This document shows, in pieces, positions 1-6,536 of a stretch of DNA of 17,234 bases. The notes beneath the pieces were generated by a model. The model made no database searches. It was given only the letters and a program-made list of their open reading frames with translations, and was not told where the DNA came from. The position numbers and the translations under genes are program-made. The stretch spans positions 1 to 17,234 of the forward strand of contig JBBDXI010000087.1 of the NCBI GenBank assembly GCA_040902425.1, read 5' to 3'. Position 1 is the stretch's first letter. The number at the start of each line of letters is the position of its first letter. The DNA comes from JBBDXI01 sp040902425. Its GTDB lineage: Bacteria > Planctomycetota > Phycisphaerae > Phycisphaerales > UBA1924.

Positions 1-7
1 GCCCCCC

Positions 8-715
8 CTACCGCTCGAAGAACGCCCCCCCGAACGTCCCGAAGAGCGTGATGAACGCCAGCTCCACCTCCGGGTGCCCGTAGTACACCGCCGGGTCGAG
101 GAACGCCGTCACCCGCCCGCCCCGCGCCAGCACGTTGGTCGTCCACACATCCCCGTGCAGCAGCGCCGGCGCCCCCGGCTCCTCCAGCACCGCCGGCAGC
201 CGCTCCGCCGCCCGCTTCACGCGATCCAGCGTCCGGTCCGGCAGCCGCCCCGCCGCGTGCGCCTCCGAAGCCATGTGCAGCACCCGCCGCTCGCGGAAGA
301 ACTCGACCCACGATCCCATCCACCCGTTCGGCTGGTCCAGCCCCCCGATCAGCGTGTCCCGCTCCAGCCCGTACCCATCCGCCGTGTTCCCGTGCAGGCC
401 CGCCAGCAACTCCGCCGCGTGCGCCTCGGCCCCGGCGTCGAACCGGCTCTCCCCCTCGGCGAACTCCATCACCAGCAGCGAGGGCCCCGCGTGCAGCACC
501 CGCGGCACGGGCAGCGCCGAGTGCCCGCGCAGGTACTCCAGCATCCACCCCTCGATATCGAGCTTCCCCCCGGCGCCGGCGCTCTTCACCACCACCCGCG
601 AGCCGTCCGGCATCGTCGCGGTCGCCACATCCCCCACGCACCCGCCGGAAAGCGGCGTCAGCCGCACAGGCCGCGCACCCAGGGCCCGTTCGATCTGCGC
701 TGCCAGGTCGGCCAT
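8..715 (-). CDS. Fructosamine kinase / aminoglycoside phosphotransferase-like kinase, 3' end truncated or mis-assembled
   Basis: The family phosphorylates sugar adducts on protein amines (deglycation) with ATP in the cytosol. The 235 visible residues show a probable ATP-contacting Lys44 in VVVK, the catalytic loop HGDVWTTN at 187-194 with Asp189, and the metal-binding DPAVYYGHPEVELA region from 207. The ATG at 715 is chosen because GGAGGTGA lies about six bases upstream, overlapping the stop of the preceding gene. That gene ends five bases away, so the two are probably translationally coupled. The family normally runs to about 290 residues, but here the frame ends in FFER followed by TAG and a run of G. 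The usual next residue is Tyr (TAC/TAT), so the stop may be an artefact of a poly-G read end. The exact substrate cannot be decided from sequence. Confidence 0.82.
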   Translation of the reverse strand: MADLAAQIERALGARPVRLTPLSGGCVGDVATATMPDGSRVVVKSAGAGGKLDIEGWMLEYLRGHSALPVPRVLHAGPSLLVMEFAEGESRFDAGAEAHAAELLAGLHGNTADGYGLERDTLIGGLDQPNGWMGSWVEFFRERRVLHMASEAHAAGRLPDRTLDRVKRAAERLPAVLEEPGAPALLHGDVWTTNVLARGGRVTAFLDPAVYYGHPEVELAFITLFGTFGGAFFER

Positions 716-720
716 CCGCT

Positions 721-1521
721 TCACCTCCGCACCGGCACCAGCGCCACGGTGCACACGCCGTTCCCGATCCGGTCCGCGATCCCGAACCGCTCGACCGCCG
801 GCGACCGGACCTCCAGCGCCCGGTCCAGGCACCGGTGCGCGAACACGTTCAGGTCGTGGTCCGCCGTCCGCCGGTCCGCCGTGAACAGCACCAGCAGCAC
901 ACCGCCGTGGACCACCCGCGGCTCCCGCGCCAGCTTCGCGATGTCCCCCGCCGGCAGCCGCAGCAGCTCCGAGGCGTACGTCCGGTTCGGCCCCGGCACC
1001 CCCGCCGTGTAGCAGAACTGCCCCACCACCTTCACCTCCATCCAGAACGCATCCTCAGGACGATGTCGGATGTGGGATGTCGGATGTCGGATGGGGGAGA
1101 TTGGATGTCGGATGGGTGGCCCCCCCGACCTTCCCTCCTCACATCCGACATCCGACATCCCACATCCGACATTCCCCCAAAGCGTCCCCTCCGCCGCCTC
1201 CGCCTCCTTCAGTTCCGCCACCGGATCCACCAGCACCCCCGGCCCCGGCGTCAACACCAGGTCGCACCGCTCCCGCTCCGCCCGGTGGGGCAGGCGTCCC
1301 GCCTGCCGTTTTTTCCCCGCCTCCCCCGGGTACGGCCACTCCACGAACACCCCCCGCCCGGCCGCGGCGAAGGCCGCCGCCAGCAGCGGGTGCAGGGCCA
1401 CCTCCGCCAGGGCATCCAGCCCATGGACGGCCTGCTCGGCTTCCAGCGCCCCGGCGTGCCCCCGCAGCGCCCCGGCCGCGACATCCACGATCTCCGCGGC
1501 CCGCCACATGGCGCCGAGCAT
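721..1521 (-). CDS. Uncharacterised protein with a possible PD-(D/E)xK nuclease core, carrying two palindromic insertions
   Basis: I do not recognise a named family. The 266 residues contain RCDLVL (Asp87) and FWMEVKVV (Glu162, Lys164), each in a hydrophobic strand-like context. This D...ExK arrangement is the active-site pattern of PD-(D/E)xK nucleases, so a DNA-cleaving or degenerate nuclease fold is an inference. Between them, residues about 115-153 are encoded by a perfect 31-bp inverted repeat and its loop. Residues about 70-80 come from a second palindrome also found in gatB. Both leave the frame open. The start at 1521 is preceded by AGGGG; the ATG at 1509 is an alternative. It is the first gene of a two-gene minus-strand unit with the kinase-like gene. 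Confidence 0.65.
   Translation of the reverse strand: MLGAMWRAAEIVDVAAGALRGHAGALEAEQAVHGLDALAEVALHPLLAAAFAAAGRGVFVEWPYPGEAGKKRQAGRLPHRAERERCDLVLTPGPGVLVDPVAELKEAEAAEGTLWGNVGCGMSDVGCEEGRSGGPPIRHPISPIRHPTSHIRHRPEDAFWMEVKVVGQFCYTAGVPGPNRTYASELLRLPAGDIAKLAREPRVVHGGVLLVLFTADRRTADHDLNVFAHRCLDRALEVRSPAVERFGIADRIGNGVCTVALVPVRR
1063..1172. repeat. Perfect 31-bp inverted repeat built from short ATGTCGG/GTGGGAT units
   Basis: Bases 1063-1093 and 1142-1172 are exact reverse complements. Each arm repeats ATGTCGG with a GTGGGAT variant. The 48-base loop holds one more ATGTCGG unit near 1105. It lies inside the coding region of the nuclease-like gene without breaking its frame. Confidence 0.9.
1285..1307 (+). 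repeat. Palindromic repeat GTGGGGCAGGCG..., copy 1
   Basis: The core is GGCAGGCG-TC-CCGCCTGCC-like dyad symmetry with a GTGG prefix. All 23 bases are identical to the reverse complement of 16799-16821 in gatB. Here it is read antisense within the nuclease-like gene, giving the residues QAGRLPH. Confidence 0.85.
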
Positions 1522-1577
1522 AGGCTTTTCGCCCCTGCACTCGGCAGGGCCCTCACGCACACCCAAGGGGACCAGCG

Positions 1578-2762
1578 ATGAAACCAGCGTTCTTCCGTCG
1601 TGGGCTCGTTCGCCTGGCGCTGCTCGCCGGCGTCGTCAGCGCCGGGGCCATGGCGGCCTCCCCCGCCTGCGCCCGCGCCCAGGACACCGTCAAGGTCGGC
1701 CACTACGCCTCCATGACCGGGAGCGAGGCCACCTTCGGCAAGTCCACCGACAACGGGATCCGCCTGGCAATCAAGGAGATCAATGCCGCGGGGGGCCTGG
1801 GCGGCAAGAAGATCGACCTGATCACCTACGACGACAAGAGCGACGGCAAGGAGGCGGGCAACGCGGTGACGCGGCTGATCACGCAGGACAAGGTGGTCGC
1901 CATCTTGGGCGAGGTCGCCAGCTCACGCTCGCTGGCGGGGGGGCAGGTCGCCGAGCAGTACGGCGTCCCCATGATCACGCCCAGCAGCACCAACCCGGCC
2001 GTGACGCGCAACAAGAAGATGGTCTTCCGGGTCTGCTTCATCGACCCGGTGCAGGGCGCGGCCCTCGCGACGTTCGTCAAGGACAACCTGAAGCTCACCA
2101 AGGCCGCGATCCTGTACGACCAGACCCAGACCTACTCCAAGGGCCTGCGCGACGACTTCGCCCGGGCGTTCAAAAAGATGGGCGGCGCGGTGGTCTCCGA
2201 CCAGGCGTACTCCGCCGGCGACTCGGACTTCTCCGCCCAGCTCAGCACGATCCGCTCGGCCAACCCCGAGATCATCCTGATCCCCGGGTACTACACCGAG
2301 GGCGGGAACATCGCCATCCAGGCCCGGCGGATGGGGATCACCGCCCCGCTGATCGGCGGCGACGGGTGGGACTCGGCGCAGCTGACGGCGATCGGGGGCC
2401 GTGCGATCGAGGGGGCGTACTACTCGAACCACTCCTCCCCCGACCAGCCGCAGATGAAGGACTTCGTCCAGAAGTACAAGGCCGAGTTCGGCGAGACCCC
2501 CGACGCCCTCGGCGGCCTGGGGTACGACGCGATGATGGTGCTGTTCGAGGCGATGAAGCGGGCGCCGTCGCTCGAGAGCAAGGCGCTGGCCGCGGCCATC
2601 GCCCAGACGAAGAACTTCAAGGGCGTCACCGGCAACATCTCGATCGACAAGGACCACAACGCGACGAAGGCGGTGGTCATCGTCCAGGTCAAGAACGGCC
2701 AGCCCACCTACGTCGCGGCCGTCGAGCCCCCGGCGGAGGATGGCGAGAACGGCGGGAACTGA
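1578..2762 (+). CDS. Periplasmic substrate-binding protein of a branched-chain amino acid-type ABC transporter (LivK-like)
   Basis: This 394-residue protein is of the type I periplasmic binding fold that captures amino acids or similar small ligands and hands them to an ABC permease. The N-terminus is a signal peptide: positive FFRRGLVR, a hydrophobic core, and a likely cleavage after ARA at about residue 34. The mature part begins DTVKVGHYASMTG, typical for the family. Ligand-site stretches such as GEVASSRSLAGG and TPSSTNPAVT follow. The C-terminal lobe has FKGVTGNISIDKDHN, the usual end-domain signature. AAGGGGA precedes the ATG. No permease or ATPase genes flank it, so it is either an orphan or its transporter is elsewhere. 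The ligand is not predictable. Confidence 0.93.
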   Translation: MKPAFFRRGLVRLALLAGVVSAGAMAASPACARAQDTVKVGHYASMTGSEATFGKSTDNGIRLAIKEINAAGGLGGKKIDLITYDDKSDGKEAGNAVTRLITQDKVVAILGEVASSRSLAGGQVAEQYGVPMITPSSTNPAVTRNKKMVFRVCFIDPVQGAALATFVKDNLKLTKAAILYDQTQTYSKGLRDDFARAFKKMGGAVVSDQAYSAGDSDFSAQLSTIRSANPEIILIPGYYTEGGNIAIQARRMGITAPLIGGDGWDSAQLTAIGGRAIEGAYYSNHSSPDQPQMKDFVQKYKAEFGETPDALGGLGYDAMMVLFEAMKRAPSLESKALAAAIAQTKNFKGVTGNISIDKDHNATKAVVIVQVKNGQPTYVAAVEPPAEDGENGGN

Positions 2763-2803
2763 CCCGCCGGAGATCGGCGGGACCAGACTGGGATATTCCC
2801 ACG

Positions 2804-2832
2804 AGCCCCGAGCGCACGCTCGGGGCTTTTTT
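2804..2832 (+). terminator. Intrinsic terminator after the LivK-like gene
   Basis: A 10-bp GC-rich stem (AGCCCCGAGC with GCTCGGGGCT), a four-base loop and T6 follow 41 bases after the stop codon. The reverse direction lacks a T tract, so it acts mainly on plus-strand transcription. Confidence 0.92.
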
Positions 2833-2833
2833 G

Positions 2834-3205
2834 TCAGTCCCCCGTCGGCCTCACCCCCGCGCCCTCGATCATCAGCATGGCCGTCTTCTCCGGCGCCCGG
2901 GTGCGGTGGACCACACCCCGCGGCACGGTGAAGCCCTGCTTCGGCAGCAGTTCGACCGTCCGGCCCTCTTCCAGGTCGATCAGCAGGCGGCCATCGACGA
3001 CGTAGAAGAACTCGTCCTCGTGGTCGTGCTTGTGCCAGTGGAACTCGCCCTGCACGACGCCGAGCCGCACGACGCAGTCGTTCACGCGGCAGAGCGTCTG
3101 GTTCCACCAGGGCTCGGTGACCGACCGGCGCAGGGCCTCGACGTCGATCAGCTCCAGGAAGCCGAACTTCGGCTCCATGTTCATCACGTAGTCCGGCGTC
3201 GCCAT
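2834..3205 (-). CDS. Single-domain cupin protein
   Basis: This 123-residue protein is a complete small cupin barrel. Motif 1 is His58-Lys-His60, four residues, Glu65, six residues, Gly72, within HKHDHEDEFFYVVDG. Motif 2 is PRGVVH ending at His100. These His/Glu residues form the usual divalent metal site. The N-terminal stretch FGFLELIDVEALRRSVTEPW is common in small cytosolic cupins of unknown substrate. GGGAGGG lies about seven bases before the ATG at 3205. It converges with the LivK-like gene at the terminator and is divergent from the helicase gene. The enzymatic role is unknown; such proteins may be isomerases, dioxygenases or sensors. Confidence 0.9.
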   Translation of the reverse strand: MATPDYVMNMEPKFGFLELIDVEALRRSVTEPWWNQTLCRVNDCVVRLGVVQGEFHWHKHDHEDEFFYVVDGRLLIDLEEGRTVELLPKQGFTVPRGVVHRTRAPEKTAMLMIEGAGVRPTGD

Positions 3206-3291
3206 CGCTGCCCTCCCGGGTGCCGAGTGAGCCGCGGCGTGCCCGCCACGGGCTCTTTCCGTTCTCCCTGCGTCGCCAGCATACCTCCTCC

Positions 3292-3321
3292 CCGACAGGG
3301 TCGGCCGCCGTTCGCAATAAT
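3292..3321 (+). promoter_or_regulatory. Promoter directly abutting the helicase start (leaderless candidate)
   Basis: CCGACA (3292-3297) and AATAAT (3316-3321) are separated by 18 bases. The hexamer ends six bases before the GTG at 3328 and no Shine-Dalgarno is present, so transcription would begin at or next to the start codon. Confidence 0.5.
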
Positions 3322-3327
3322 GCCCCA

Positions 3328-5682
3328 GTGTCCGCCCTTGTCCGCGACATCCTCTCCGCCCCCCCCGGCGGTCCCATCGCCGGCGCGCTCGGCCAGGGCT
3401 ACGAGCCCCGGCCCGAGCAACTGGAGATGGCCGCGGCCGTCGCGCGGGCGCTGGAGGCCCGCTCCCACCTGCTGGTGGAGGCCGGCACGGGCGTGGGCAA
3501 GTCCTTCGCGTACCTGGTGCCGGCGATCGAGCGGGCGGTGATGCGCAAGGAGACGGTGGTCATCGCGACCAACACGATCTCGCTGCAGGAGCAGCTGGTC
3601 CAGAAGGACATCCCGCTGCTGCAGGGGGCGCTGGGCCTGCCGCCGCCGGCCGAGCCCGGCGCCCAGCCGACCCTTCCGCAGGGGCCCGGGGCGCGCGAGG
3701 AGGTCCGTCCCTACGGCATCCTCCGCGAGGGTGTCCCGCTCAACCCGGTGCTCGTCAAGGGGCGCGGCAACTACGTGTCGATCCGCCGGCTCCAGATGGC
3801 CAGCCAGCGGCAGGACCGGCTGCTGACGGACGCCGCATCGCGGCGGTCGCTGCACGTGATCGAGGACTGGGCGACGGAGACGCTGGACGGGACGCTCTCG
3901 ACGCTGCCGCCGCTGGAGCGGCCGGCGGTGTGGGACCGGGTGCAGAGCGACTCGGGGAACTGCATGGGCCGCAAGTGCCCGGAGTACCGGCGGTGCTTCT
4001 ACCAGAACGCGCGGCGGCGGATGGAGCGGGCGAACCTGCTGGTGTGCAACCACGCGCTGTTTTTCTCCGACCTGGCGCTGCGGCAGGGGGGGGTGGGGTT
4101 CCTGCCCGAGTACCAGCACGTGATCCTGGATGAGGCGCACAACGTGGAGGATGTGGCCGCGGAGCACTTCGGCCTCTCGCTGAGCGAGGGGCGGGTGATG
4201 CACCTGCTGGGGCTGCTGTACAACGTGCGGTCGGGGAAGGGGTACCTGCCGCAGCTGGGGGCGTCGATCGACGCCTCCGAGATCGACCGGGCGGTGCGGC
4301 TGGTGCTGCACGCGGAGAACGAGTCGAGGGCGTTTTTCGAGTCGCTGGTGCGGGCGTTCCGCTCGGGCAAGGCCCGGGGCGGGCGGGTCCGGGAGCCGGG
4401 GATCGTGGAGAACACGCTCTCGCCGGCGATGGCCGGGCTGTCCCTGCGGCTGGGGGCGCTGCGGGAGCTGCTGCCGCAGGAGGAGAAGCGGACGGAGCCG
4501 GACCGGTACGAGCTGAACGCGTACGGGCTGCGGGCGGCGGGGATCGCGGCGGAGGCAAAGACGCTGGTCGAGCAGTCGATGGCGGGGTGCGCGTACTGGG
4601 TGGAGGTGTCGGGGGAGGAGGAGCGGCGGATGGGGCCGAAGGTGACGCTCGCCTGCTCGCCGATCGAGGTGGGGCCGCTGCTGAAGGAGCGGCTGTTCGG
4701 GACGGGCAAGTCGGTGATCCTGACCAGCGCGACGCTGGCGGATGGGGCCCCGGGTAGGTCGGCTCTCCGGGCCGGTGCTCCGGCCGGGGAGCGGTCGGGG
4801 CCGGGCGCGGCGGGCTTCGGGCACATCCGCTCGCGGCTGGGGTGCGAGAACGCCGACGGGCTGGTCCTGGGCAGCCCTTTCGAGTACGCGAGCCAGATGG
4901 AGCTGCACGTGGAGCGCTCGATGCCGCGGCCGGAGTCGGGGAAGGCCCCGGCGCGGCCGGCGCCCGTGCTTGATGAGTACGACCAGCGGTCGCCGTTCGA
5001 TGACGATGGGGTGGCGCGGGCGGCGTTCTCGTCGCCCGTGCGCGCGGCGCCGACGGCGGTTGGTCGCGGGCACGGGCGAGCCGAAGACGGCACGCCCGTG
5101 GCACCCGCGGCACCCGTGGCACCCGCCCCACCGCTCGCTTACAACGACCTCCTCGCCTCGCGCATCCTGCACCACCTCCTCCAGACCGACGGGGGCGCGT
5201 TTGTGCTGTTCACCAGCTTCGCGACGCTGCGTGCGGCGGCGGAGCGCCTGGCGGCGCCCCTCGCGCAGCGCGGCATGCCGCTGCTGGTGCAGGGGAAGGA
5301 CGGGCCGCGCTCGCAGCTGCTGCAGCGTTTCCGCGAGAACCCGCGGTCGGTGCTGCTGGGGGCGGCGAGCTTCTGGCAGGGGGTGGATGTGCGTGGGGAA
5401 GGGCTGCGGAACGTGATCATCACGCGGCTGCCGTTCGAGCCGCCGGACCGGCCGCTGACCGAGGCGCGGCTGGAGCGGATCCAGCAGCGTGGGGGGGACC
5501 CGTTCCGGGAGGACTCGCTGCCGCGGGCGGTGATCCGGTTCAAGCAGGGGTTCGGGCGGCTGATCCGGAGCAAGGCGGACCGGGGGCGGGTGGTGGTGCT
5601 GGACCCGCGGATCGTGACGACGGGGTACGGGAAGCGGTTTCTGGAGGCGCTGCCGCCGGGGGTGCGGGTGGTGCAGGGGTAG
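3328..5682 (+). CDS. dinG: ATP-dependent helicase of the DinG/XPD (superfamily 2) type
   Basis: DNA helicase for repair or for resolving unusual structures. In the 784 residues: Walker A GTGVGKS at 53-59, DEAH at 268-271, motif III TSATLAD, motif V-type WQGVDVRGEG, and motif VI FKQGFGRLIRS near 738. Cys212, Cys217 and Cys223 have the spacing of three of the four iron-sulfur ligands of E. coli DinG. The first ligand, usually Cys in KGRxNYLC, is Ser151 (KGRGNYVS). Two stretches look inserted between the helicase halves, near residues 473-493 and 572-601. Each carries a palindromic repeat. The GTG at 3328 is chosen because conserved-looking sequence begins there. The frame opens earlier, at a GTG at 3220, but that segment is low in family character and overlaps the divergent cupin leader. 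Confidence 0.92.
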   Translation: MSALVRDILSAPPGGPIAGALGQGYEPRPEQLEMAAAVARALEARSHLLVEAGTGVGKSFAYLVPAIERAVMRKETVVIATNTISLQEQLVQKDIPLLQGALGLPPPAEPGAQPTLPQGPGAREEVRPYGILREGVPLNPVLVKGRGNYVSIRRLQMASQRQDRLLTDAASRRSLHVIEDWATETLDGTLSTLPPLERPAVWDRVQSDSGNCMGRKCPEYRRCFYQNARRRMERANLLVCNHALFFSDLALRQGGVGFLPEYQHVILDEAHNVEDVAAEHFGLSLSEGRVMHLLGLLYNVRSGKGYLPQLGASIDASEIDRAVRLVLHAENESRAFFESLVRAFRSGKARGGRVREPGIVENTLSPAMAGLSLRLGALRELLPQEEKRTEPDRYELNAYGLRAAGIAAEAKTLVEQSMAGCAYWVEVSGEEERRMGPKVTLACSPIEVGPLLKERLFGTGKSVILTSATLADGAPGRSALRAGAPAGERSGPGAAGFGHIRSRLGCENADGLVLGSPFEYASQMELHVERSMPRPESGKAPARPAPVLDEYDQRSPFDDDGVARAAFSSPVRAAPTAVGRGHGRAEDGTPVAPAAPVAPAPPLAYNDLLASRILHHLLQTDGGAFVLFTSFATLRAAAERLAAPLAQRGMPLLVQGKDGPRSQLLQRFRENPRSVLLGAASFWQGVDVRGEGLRNVIITRLPFEPPDRPLTEARLERIQQRGGDPFREDSLPRAVIRFKQGFGRLIRSKADRGRVVVLDPRIVTTGYGKRFLEALPPGVRVVQG
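4752..4775 (-). repeat. Diverged copy of the CGGCTCGGAGAGCCG palindrome inside dinG
   Basis: The plus-strand sequence GGGTAGGTCGGCTCTCCGGG matches the reverse complement of the repeat at 10040-10063 and 14056-14079 at 22 of 24 positions. It encodes part of an Ala/Gly-rich insertion just after helicase motif III. Confidence 0.65.
5071..5100. repeat. AAGA-loop hairpin with a GGCACCC tail inside dinG
   Basis: CACGGGCGAGCCG (5071-5083) pairs with CGGCACGCCCGTG (5088-5100) around the loop AAGA, with one mismatch. It is followed by three 9-bp units of the form GCACCCGNN (5101-5127) encoding APAAPVAPA. Confidence 0.75.
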
Positions 5683-5769
5683 GCGACACCCTTCGACCGC
5701 GACGCACGTCATCGTGCCCGCGGGGGGCCGAATCGACTCAACGGCGATCCCGAAGCGCTTCGTACTCGG

Positions 5770-5775
5770 TAACCT
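5770..5775 (+). promoter_or_regulatory. -10-like hexamer six bases before hicA
   Basis: TAACCT is followed by six bases and then the GTG start at 5782. No Shine-Dalgarno or convincing -35 is seen. Confidence 0.35.
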
Positions 5776-5781
5776 GATCCG

Positions 5782-5976
5782 GTGAAGTTCCGCGATCTGA
5801 TCCGCGTCCTCCGCGACGACGGCTGGGTCCACATCCGCACGACGGGCAGCCACGTTCATTTCAAGCATCCGTCGAAGCCGGGCGTCGTGACCGTTCCAGC
5901 CGGCGGCAAGGAGAGCCGCGACGTGGCCCCGGGCACGCTCCGATCCATCCTCCGCCAGGCGGGGCTGTTACAATGA
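5782..5976 (+). CDS. hicA: HicA-type mRNA interferase toxin
   Basis: HicA toxins are small double-stranded-RNA-binding-fold proteins that cleave mRNA and stop translation. The 64-residue length and the order MKFRDLIRVLRDDGW, TTGSHVHFKHP, VTVPAGGKESRDV are typical. His24 in GSH is the catalytic histidine of the family. The GTG start is supported by the near-invariant opening MKxxxLIxxLxxDGW. hicB begins four bases after the stop, so toxin precedes antitoxin, the common hicAB order. All key residues are present, so the toxin is probably active. Confidence 0.93.
   Translation: MKFRDLIRVLRDDGWVHIRTTGSHVHFKHPSKPGVVTVPAGGKESRDVAPGTLRSILRQAGLLQ
5966..5974 (+). promoter_or_regulatory. Extended -10 inside the end of hicA, six bases before hicB
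   Basis: TGTTACAAT is an extended -10 (TG, one base, TACAAT) that overlaps the last two codons and stop of hicA. It ends six bases before the GTG of hicB. It could give a separate leaderless antitoxin mRNA. Confidence 0.5.
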
Positions 5977-5980
5977 TGCC

Positions 5981-6190
5981 GTGCAGTACACGGTCGTCAT
6001 CGAGCCCGCCGACGACGGCAGCTTCTCCGTCTGGGTGCCCGACCTCCCGGGCTGCATCTCTACCGGCGATACCCGCGACGAGGCACTGAGCAACATCGCC
6101 GAGGCCATCAAGGGCCACATCGAGTCGCTCCGCGAGCACGGGGAGCCCGTCCCCCCGCCGCGCTCTTCGGCCACCGTTGTGGCCGCCTGA
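5981..6190 (+). CDS. hicB: HicB-type antitoxin, short form without a DNA-binding domain
   Basis: HicB proteins bind and neutralise HicA through a partly degraded RNase H-like fold. The 69 residues carry the signature YTVVIEPADDGSFSVWVPDLPGC, then TGDTRDEALSNIAEAI. The protein ends after a Pro-rich VPPPRSS segment. No helix-turn-helix or ribbon-helix-helix follows, so it may not repress its own promoter in the way longer HicB proteins do. The GTG start gives the conserved opening MxYTVVIE. Confidence 0.92.
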   Translation: MQYTVVIEPADDGSFSVWVPDLPGCISTGDTRDEALSNIAEAIKGHIESLREHGEPVPPPRSSATVVAA

Positions 6191-6209
6191 TCATCGAGGC
6201 CAGAACGCG

Positions 6210-6434
6210 ATGGACCTCGTCAACCCAGCCAAACTCCGCCGGCGCGGCATCGAGTTGCTTGTCCGCGAGCTGGGGCACGCCGACGCCATGCGCTTCCTCC
6301 AGCAGCTCGGAGCGGGTCGCCGCGACTACACGGCTGAGCGGGGCCAGCTTGCGCCGGCGATGACCGACGAAGAAACCCTTGCCGAGGCCGATCGCCTGGC
6401 GAAGCAGGATCGGGCCCGACGCGCCGCCGGGTAG
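6210..6434 (+). CDS. Small conserved-looking protein of unknown function next to hicAB
   Basis: The 74 residues begin MDLVNPAKLRRRGIELLVRE and include DAMRFLQQLGAGRRDYTAER. The pattern RRRG, ELG, RFLQQ, DYTxER resembles small planctomycete and cyanobacterial hypothetical proteins I have seen; this is recollection, not a search. It is predicted mostly helical and charged, with no membrane segment. The ATG at 6210 follows GAGG about 11 bases upstream; the frame is open further upstream, but that segment overlaps hicB. It lies 19 bases after hicB and may form a unit with the 49-residue gene downstream. A toxin-antitoxin-like role is only a guess from location. Confidence 0.65.
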   Translation: MDLVNPAKLRRRGIELLVRELGHADAMRFLQQLGAGRRDYTAERGQLAPAMTDEETLAEADRLAKQDRARRAAG

Positions 6435-6465
6435 CCCCATCGTCATCGCAAAGAAGTCGCCCCCC

Positions 6466-6471
6466 TACAAT
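6466..6471 (+). promoter_or_regulatory. -10-like TACAAT upstream of the 49-residue gene
   Basis: TACAAT matches five of six consensus positions and would start a transcript near 6478, about 60 bases ahead of the ATG at 6537. No -35 is evident. Confidence 0.35.
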
Positions 6472-6536
6472 GCGGTGAACGCGGCGCGTGGGCTTCCGAC
6501 GATCGGGATCTACTCGCCCCGCCGAGGTCGTGCACT

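Noticed and set aside
1063..1172. CRISPR-like short repeats
   Set aside because: Units are seven bases, arranged as one palindrome, without spacers of constant length.
1070..3541. Long plus-strand open frame overlapping the LivK-like gene and the cupin
   Set aside because: Its translation is Arg/Gly/Pro-rich without any domain, and it shadows a well-supported gene in another frame.
3184..5868. Very long minus-strand open frame antisense to the helicase
   Set aside because: Arg/Pro/His/Gln-rich noise product typical of antisense frames in GC-rich DNA; the plus strand carries all helicase motifs.
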